Assembly: GCA_040307135.1 (NCBI GenBank)
Contig: JAWRKD010000145.1
Coordinates: 1 to 19,604, forward strand
DNA: 19,604 bases
Source of the DNA: Aminidesulfovibrio sp040307135
GTDB taxonomy: Bacteria; Desulfobacterota; Desulfovibrionia; Desulfovibrionales; Desulfovibrionaceae
Direction: 5' to 3'
In this document: positions 15,931 to 19,604 of the stretch, one piece after another
Numbering within the stretch: the stretch's first letter is position 1
Layout: every line of letters begins with the position of its first letter
Made by a program: the position numbers and the translations under genes
The notes under the pieces: model-generated
Databases searched by the model: none
Told to the model about the DNA's origin: nothing
What the model saw: the letters and a program-made list of their open reading frames with translations, nothing else

Positions 15931-15990
15931 ATGGAACTCTTCGACGCCATCCACACCCGCCGCAGCATCCGCAAGTACGCGGACCGCTGG
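15931..15990 (+). pseudogene. Nitroreductase N-terminal relic or short leader ORF
   Basis: A 19-codon frame, MELFDAIHTRRSIRKYADRW without further extension, ends at TAG 15988-15990. Its first 16 residues match the conserved start of classical nitroreductases (LF-AI-TRRSIRKY, which contacts FMN phosphate). GGAGG (15921-15925) lies 5 bases before the ATG, so it is probably still translated. The rest of a nitroreductase gene is absent. After 12 bases the next gene starts with its own GGGGGA site. This looks like the scar of a deletion, or a retained leader peptide for the operon. Confidence 0.65.
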
Positions 15991-16002
15991 TAGGGGGACG
16001 CC

Positions 16003-16578
16003 ATGCACGCCGACCTCGGGCCGGTCCTGGCCCTCTACCCCACGCTCACGACCATCGTGGGCGCGCACTGCGGCGGCAAGCCCAACTTCCTGGCCGTGGC
16101 GCACCTGAGCCCCATGAACCACGGTACGCCCCAGTACCTGGCCATCGGCCTGAACAAGGCCCACCACACCAACGCTGGCATCCTGGAAAACGGCCAGTTC
16201 AGTATCAACATCCCGGGCCAGGACCTCCTGGCGGAGACGGACTACGTGGGCCTCGTCTCCGGCAAGAACACGGACAAGTCCGGGCTGTTCGAGGTCTTCT
16301 ACGGCCAGCTCCCGGCCGCGCCCCTCATCCGCGACTGCCCGGTGTGCATGGAGTGCCGCCTGCACCAGACCCTGGTGCTGGGCGCGCACGACATCTTCAT
16401 CGGCGAGTTGGTGGCCACCCACGCCGACCCGACCGTGCTCACGGACGGCAGGATCGACGTGGCCAAGATCCGGCCCATGCTCTTCGACATGCCGCTCAAG
16501 AAGTACCGCGCCCTGGGGCCGGTGCTGGGCGACTGCTGGAGCGCGGGCAAGGCCCTCAAACACAAGGACGCGCAATGA
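16003..16578 (+). CDS. Flavin reductase-domain protein, flavoredoxin-like (copy 1)
   Basis: A 191-residue FMN-binding protein of the flavin-reductase-like split beta-barrel family that includes Desulfovibrio flavoredoxin (about 190 residues), an electron carrier linked to thiosulfate reduction. Typical segments are KPNFLAVAH (26-34), NKAHHTNAGILENGQFSINIP (51-71, FMN phosphate region), ETDYVGLVSGKNTDKSGLF (78-96) and a C-terminal HDIFIGE with LGDCWSAGKAL. Cysteines C112, C115 and C118 (DCPVCMEC) are unusual for the family. It is paralogous to the next gene and overlaps it as ATGA. Whether it reduces free flavin or passes electrons to a partner cannot be told. Confidence 0.88.
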   Translation: MHADLGPVLALYPTLTTIVGAHCGGKPNFLAVAHLSPMNHGTPQYLAIGLNKAHHTNAGILENGQFSINIPGQDLLAETDYVGLVSGKNTDKSGLFEVFYGQLPAAPLIRDCPVCMECRLHQTLVLGAHDIFIGELVATHADPTVLTDGRIDVAKIRPMLFDMPLKKYRALGPVLGDCWSAGKALKHKDAQ

Positions 16579-17147
16579 AAAGGAAGCTCGGCGCGGTCAA
16601 CGCGCTCTACCCCTCGCTCACCGTGCTGGCGGGCGCGGTGGTGGACGGCAGGCCCAACTTCATCACCGTGGCCCACGTGGGCATCCTGAACCACGCCACG
16701 CCCCAGTACCTCTCCATCAGCCTGGTCAAGAGCCGCCACACCGCGCGCGGCATCCGCGAGCACGGGCAGTTCAGCATCTGTCTGCCCTCCGAGGACCTGG
16801 TGGCCGAGACCGACTACGTGGGCATGGTCTCGGGCAGGGACGTGGACAAGTCCGGGCTCTTCGAGCTCTTTGCGGGCGACCTGCCGTTCGCCCCGCTCAT
16901 CGCCCGCTGCCCGGTGTGCATGGAGCTGACCCTGCACGAGACCCTGGACCTCACGACCCACGACGTGTTCGTGGGCCGCCTGGAAGCCACCTGGGCCGAC
17001 GAGGACGTGGTCCTGGACGGCCGCGTGGATTTCGCCAAATCCCGCCCCCTGCTCTACGATCCCCTGCGCCGCTACTGGACCCTGGGCCGGGTGGCGGCCC
17101 AGGCCTGGAGCGTGGGCAAGACCCTCAAGAACAAGGAGAGGAAATGA
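16575..17147 (+). CDS. Flavin reductase-domain protein, flavoredoxin-like (copy 2)
   Basis: A 190-residue paralogue of the preceding gene, with the same layout: RPNFITVAHVGILNHATPQY near residues 26-45, ETDYVGMVSGRDVDKSGLFE (about 77-96), RCPVCMEL, HDVFVGRLEAT and a C-terminal AWSVGKTLKNK. The close match in order and length indicates a tandem duplication followed by clear divergence. The ATG overlaps the stop of copy 1, and its own stop overlaps the next start (both ATGA), so the three proteins should be made in similar amounts. It binds FMN by family inference. It might form a heterodimer with copy 1, since these proteins are usually dimers. Confidence 0.88.
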   Translation: MKRKLGAVNALYPSLTVLAGAVVDGRPNFITVAHVGILNHATPQYLSISLVKSRHTARGIREHGQFSICLPSEDLVAETDYVGMVSGRDVDKSGLFELFAGDLPFAPLIARCPVCMELTLHETLDLTTHDVFVGRLEATWADEDVVLDGRVDFAKSRPLLYDPLRRYWTLGRVAAQAWSVGKTLKNKERK

Positions 17148-17950
17148 GCCGCCAGATCAGCCTGGACGTGGACCGCGAGCGCTGCGCCCGCGACGGGCTC
17201 TGCGTCCGCGAATGCCCCCTGGGTCTCATCGAACTGGACGAGAACGACTTCCCGCGGCTGCGCAAGGCCGCGGAACGCCTTTGCTTCGGCTGCGGCCATT
17301 GCGTGGCGGTCTGCCCCAAGGCCGCGCTCTGCCTCAACGGCCGCGATCCCGAGAGCCTGACCCCGGTGGACCGCTCCTGGAAGCCGGAGCCGGAAAAACT
17401 CCGCAACTTCCTGGCCGCGCGGCGCAGCATCCGCTTCTACAGACCCGAGCCCCTGGAGCGTGGCGAAATTACGCGGCTGCTGGACGCGGCGCGCTACGCG
17501 CCTTCGGCCGTGAACGCCCAGCCCGTGCACTGGACCGTGACGCTCGCGCCGGAGCGCACCCGCGAGCTGGCCGGGCTCACCGTGGACTGGATGAAGAGCG
17601 TGCCGAACATGCCCTACAAGGGCTGGCTCGCGGCCTGGGAACGCGGCGAGGACAAGATCCTGCACGGCGCGCCGCACCTGGTCATCCTGCACGCGCACCA
17701 GGAGTCGCGCTGGCCCCAGGTGGATTGCGCCATCGCCTCGGCCTGGGTGGAGATCATGGCCTCGGCCATGGGCCTGGGCACCTGCTGGGCGGGCATCTTC
17801 ACCCGCGCGGCCCAGCAGTGGGCCCCGCTCCAGGCGGCCCTGGCCCTGCCCGAAGGGCACCTGACCCAGGCCGCGGTCATGCTCGGCCGCCCCGCGGTGC
17901 GCTACGCCCGCATCCCCGAACGCCAGGCCCTGCGCGTCCAGTGGCTCTGA
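17144..17950 (+). CDS. Ferredoxin-nitroreductase fusion protein
   Basis: A 268-residue fusion. Residues 1-65 form a ferredoxin domain with C14-x2-D17-x2-C20-x3-C24-P, then C47-x2-C50-x2-C53-x3-C57-P. Residues about 85-268 are an FMN-dependent nitroreductase domain with AARRSIRFYRPEPL (91-104), AARYAPSAVNAQPVHW (115-130) and GLGTCWAGIF. Such fusions are common in anaerobes and probably take electrons from ferredoxin for nitro-, quinone- or enone-type acceptors. The actual substrate is unknown. Aspartate stands where the second cysteine of cluster I is expected, as in Pyrococcus furiosus ferredoxin. AAGGAGAGG precedes the overlapping start. Confidence 0.92.
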   Translation: MSRQISLDVDRERCARDGLCVRECPLGLIELDENDFPRLRKAAERLCFGCGHCVAVCPKAALCLNGRDPESLTPVDRSWKPEPEKLRNFLAARRSIRFYRPEPLERGEITRLLDAARYAPSAVNAQPVHWTVTLAPERTRELAGLTVDWMKSVPNMPYKGWLAAWERGEDKILHGAPHLVILHAHQESRWPQVDCAIASAWVEIMASAMGLGTCWAGIFTRAAQQWAPLQAALALPEGHLTQAAVMLGRPAVRYARIPERQALRVQWL

Positions 17951-17973
17951 AAACCGACGCCAAGGAGACGACC

Positions 17974-18627
17974 ATGAAGGCCCTCGCCGTCAACGGCAGC
18001 CCCCGCAAGACCTGGAACACCGCCCAGCTCCTGGAGCAGGCTTTGGCCGGGGCCGCGTCCAAGGGCGCGGAAACCGAACTCGCGCACCTCTACGACCTGG
18101 CCTACACCGGCTGCACCAGCTGCTTTTCCTGCAAGCACCTGGGCGGCAAGAGCTACGGCCGCTGCGCCGTGCAGGACGGCCTCGCGCCGCTCCTGGAAAA
18201 GGCCGCCGCGGCCGACGTGCTCATCCTGGGCTCGCCCATCTACTTCGGCACGGAGTCGGGCATGATGCGCTCATTCCTGGAGCGCCTCCTGTTCCCGTTC
18301 GTGACCTACACCCCGGGTTACGCCAGCATCTTCCCGGGCAAGCTCAGGAGCGCGCTCATCTACACCATGAACATCAGCGAGGAGGCCCTGGCCAACAACA
18401 GCCAGGCCAAGCTCATGGAGCGCACCGAGTCCTACATGCTGCGCACCTTCGGCAACTGCGAGACCCTGATGGTGTGCGACACCTACCAGTTCACGGATTA
18501 CTCCAAGTTCCTGTCCACGGTGTGGGACCCGGCGGCAAAAGCCAAGCGCCGCGCGGAGGTCTTTCCCAAGGACCTGGAAAAGGCCTTTGCCCTGGGCGCG
18601 CGGCTGGCCCTGGCGGCCGGGAACTGA
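17974..18627 (+). CDS. NADPH-dependent FMN reductase / Fe-S flavoprotein-like flavodoxin-fold protein
   Basis: A 217-residue flavodoxin-fold protein. MKALAVNGSPRKTWNTAQLL (1-20) is the FMN phosphate loop, and LILGSPIYFG is the second flavin-binding segment. Between them TGCTSCFSCKHLGGKSYGRC supplies C47, C50, C53 and C64. The C-x2-C-x2-C start is like archaeal and clostridial iron-sulfur flavoprotein (Isf), whose fourth ligand comes 4-7 residues later. Here the gap is 10, so a [4Fe-4S] cluster is possible but not certain. Ribosome site AAGGAG is 6 bases before the ATG. It is the last gene of the redox operon, 23 bases after the nitroreductase, and is followed by a terminator. Confidence 0.88.
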   Translation: MKALAVNGSPRKTWNTAQLLEQALAGAASKGAETELAHLYDLAYTGCTSCFSCKHLGGKSYGRCAVQDGLAPLLEKAAAADVLILGSPIYFGTESGMMRSFLERLLFPFVTYTPGYASIFPGKLRSALIYTMNISEEALANNSQAKLMERTESYMLRTFGNCETLMVCDTYQFTDYSKFLSTVWDPAAKAKRRAEVFPKDLEKAFALGARLALAAGN

Positions 18628-18648
18628 ACAACAGCGCCTGCCGGAACG

Positions 18649-18680
18649 AAAAAGGCCGGTCCTTGCGGACCGGCCTTTTT
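18649..18680. terminator. Bidirectional rho-independent terminator
   Basis: Stem GGCCGGTCC (18654-18662) pairs perfectly with GGACCGGCC (18667-18675) around a TTGC loop, flanked by AAAAA on the left and TTTTT on the right. It can end the plus-strand redox operon (stop at 18627) and the minus-strand tRNA transcript (last tRNA ends at 18688). Confidence 0.93.
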
Positions 18681-18687
18681 CATTGGC

Positions 18688-18762
<75 letters not shown>

Positions 18763-18763
18763 G

Positions 18764-18838
<75 letters not shown>

Positions 18839-18846
18839 TTTGCGAT

Positions 18847-18921
<75 letters not shown>

Positions 18922-18937
18922 TCGCAAAGGGACCCCT

Positions 18938-18966
18938 GTCTTACTCAGAGGGCCTGAGGCTGTCAA
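18938..18966 (-). promoter_or_regulatory. Candidate sigma70 promoter of the tRNA cluster
   Basis: On the minus strand TTGACA (18966-18961) is a perfect -35 box. After 17 bases TAAGAC (18943-18938) is a weaker -10 box. The start would fall near 18931, about 10 bases before the first tRNA. The stretch between -10 and start is GC-rich (AGGGGTCC), the kind of discriminator typical of stringently controlled stable-RNA promoters. Confidence 0.65.
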
Positions 18967-19151
18967 GCTCGCAAGGCCCGCTTTCTTTGCCGTATTTTCA
19001 CGCTCCAGGCAAGTCCTTTTTGTCCTGTCCCGCACATCGCGCCGCGGCCCTGGCTGCGGTCCCCGACAGCCCCGGGAATGGTCCGCGCCACTTCAATGAA
19101 ATCCTTGCATTTCAATTGGTTGTGTTCGCACCCAGGCCGCCGGTCCGGGGC

Positions 19152-19179
19152 TTTACTTCACCCGCCGTTTTGGTTTAAA
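19152..19179 (+). promoter_or_regulatory. Weak candidate promoter for dksA
   Basis: TTTACT (19152-19157) and TTTAAA (19174-19179) are 16 bases apart; shifting the -10 to TAAAGA gives 18. Matches are only partial. It is the most AT-rich segment close to dksA, and transcription would start near 19187, leaving a leader of about 70 bases. Confidence 0.3.
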
Positions 19180-19210
19180 GACTCCACTTTACGTTCCACC
19201 GCGATCCCAC

Positions 19211-19227
19211 CGCCGGATCTTCCGGCG
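19211..19227 (+). other. Hairpin in the dksA leader
   Basis: CGCCGGA (19211-19217) pairs perfectly with TCCGGCG (19221-19227) around TCT, 29 bases before the dksA ATG. There is no T run, so it is not a terminator. It may affect mRNA stability or translation. Confidence 0.4.
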
Positions 19228-19256
19228 ACGGAGGTCGTCCCAGCGAGGTGCGATTG

Positions 19257-19604
19257 ATGGATGCCAAGGATCTTGAATACTTCCGGGAAGTGCTCAGCAA
19301 CACCCTCAATGACATCCTGCAGAACAGCCAGGCCACCATCGAGGACATGACCGAGTCCGTAGAGGTCTACGCCGACCCGGCCGACCGCGCCACCGCCGAG
19401 TCCGACAGGGCCTTCACCCTCCGCCTGCGCGACCGGGAACGCAAACTCATCAAGAAAATCCAGCAGGCCATGCAGCGCATCGAGGACGGCGAATTCGGCA
19501 TCTGCCAGGAGTGCGGCGAGGAGATCGGCGTGGCCCGGCTCAAGGCCCGGCCCATGACGACCCTGTGCATCGCCTGCAAGAGCAAGCAGGAAGCCGACGA
19601 GCAC
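19257..19604 (+). CDS. dksA: DksA-type RNA polymerase-binding regulator (3' end cut by window)
   Basis: 116 codons are visible and the frame is still open at the window edge. The family is usually about 120 residues, so only a few residues are missing. An N-terminal coiled coil carries the tip motif D40-x2-D43-x-A45 (YADPADRATAESD), the residues that DksA places near the polymerase active site. RDRERKLIKKI (58-68) follows, then the zinc finger C83-x2-C86-x17-C104-x2-C107. Having all four cysteines marks the zinc-binding form. With ppGpp it represses stable-RNA promoters. A GAGGTG ribosome-site-like sequence lies about 8 bases before the ATG. It is divergent from the tRNA cluster. Confidence 0.95.
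   Translation, partial: MDAKDLEYFREVLSNTLNDILQNSQATIEDMTESVEVYADPADRATAESDRAFTLRLRDRERKLIKKIQQAMQRIEDGEFGICQECGEEIGVARLKARPMTTLCIACKSKQEADEH

Larger units (their letters stand above)
18922..19256. other. Divergent intergenic region between the tRNA cluster and dksA
   Basis: These 335 bases hold no convincing gene. They contain the tRNA promoter on the minus strand at the left end. At the right end are a weak candidate dksA promoter and a leader hairpin on the plus strand. The middle (about 18970-19100) shows nothing recognisable. Confidence 0.6.

Noticed and set aside
19158..19604. Minus-strand open frame of 148 codons opposite dksA
   Set aside because: dksA on the plus strand has all four zinc cysteines and the coiled-coil tip motif; the opposite frame is a shadow.

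Overview
This is a GC-rich, gene-dense bacterial chromosome segment. It holds amino-acid biosynthesis genes, two phospholipid genes, a small redox gene cluster, a tRNA cluster and the start of dksA. Two tandem flavoredoxin-type flavin reductases, a ferredoxin-nitroreductase fusion and the general gene style suggest a Desulfovibrio-like sulfate reducer (Desulfobacterota). That assignment is an inference from gene content and was not tested by any search.

Left part (1-5315, minus strand): a tightly packed, apparently co-transcribed set read right to left. The order is ABC-F ATPase, NUDIX hydrolase, metF, asd and a class IV aminotransferase. Junctions overlap by 1-4 bases or are separated by 9-19 bases. 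From 5391 the plus strand carries a GIY-YIG protein and an overlapping 60-residue membrane peptide, with a good candidate sigma70 promoter in the divergent gap. A lower-GC small membrane protein follows (6052-6348). It seems to be translationally coupled to a 15-codon upstream ORF that has a consensus ribosome binding site.

Middle (6366-12390, minus strand): psd, pssA, leuA, leuC, leuD and leuB in transcription order, ending in a clear rho-independent terminator after leuB. The two phospholipid genes make phosphatidylserine and phosphatidylethanolamine. leuACDB is the complete leucine-specific branch, and the class IV aminotransferase at the left end could supply its last step. A 134-base structured gap separates pssA from leuA.

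Right part: on the plus strand a DUF457/YdjM-like membrane protein and an EamA transporter lie one base apart. They converge on a minus-strand SAM-binding protein of unknown role. A divergent HxlR regulator faces a plus-strand redox operon (15931-18627). This operon contains a 19-codon relic of a nitroreductase N-terminus, two flavoredoxin-like proteins, a ferredoxin-nitroreductase fusion and an NAD(P)H-FMN-reductase/Fe-S-flavoprotein-like protein. It ends in a bidirectional terminator shared with a minus-strand tRNA-Gly, tRNA-Cys, tRNA-Gly cluster. dksA starts at 19257 and runs off the window.

The best candidate for an under-described system is the HxlR-flanked redox operon. It has the nitroreductase relic, a possible Asp-ligated iron-sulfur cluster and paired ATACTnnATGA repeats in its control region.
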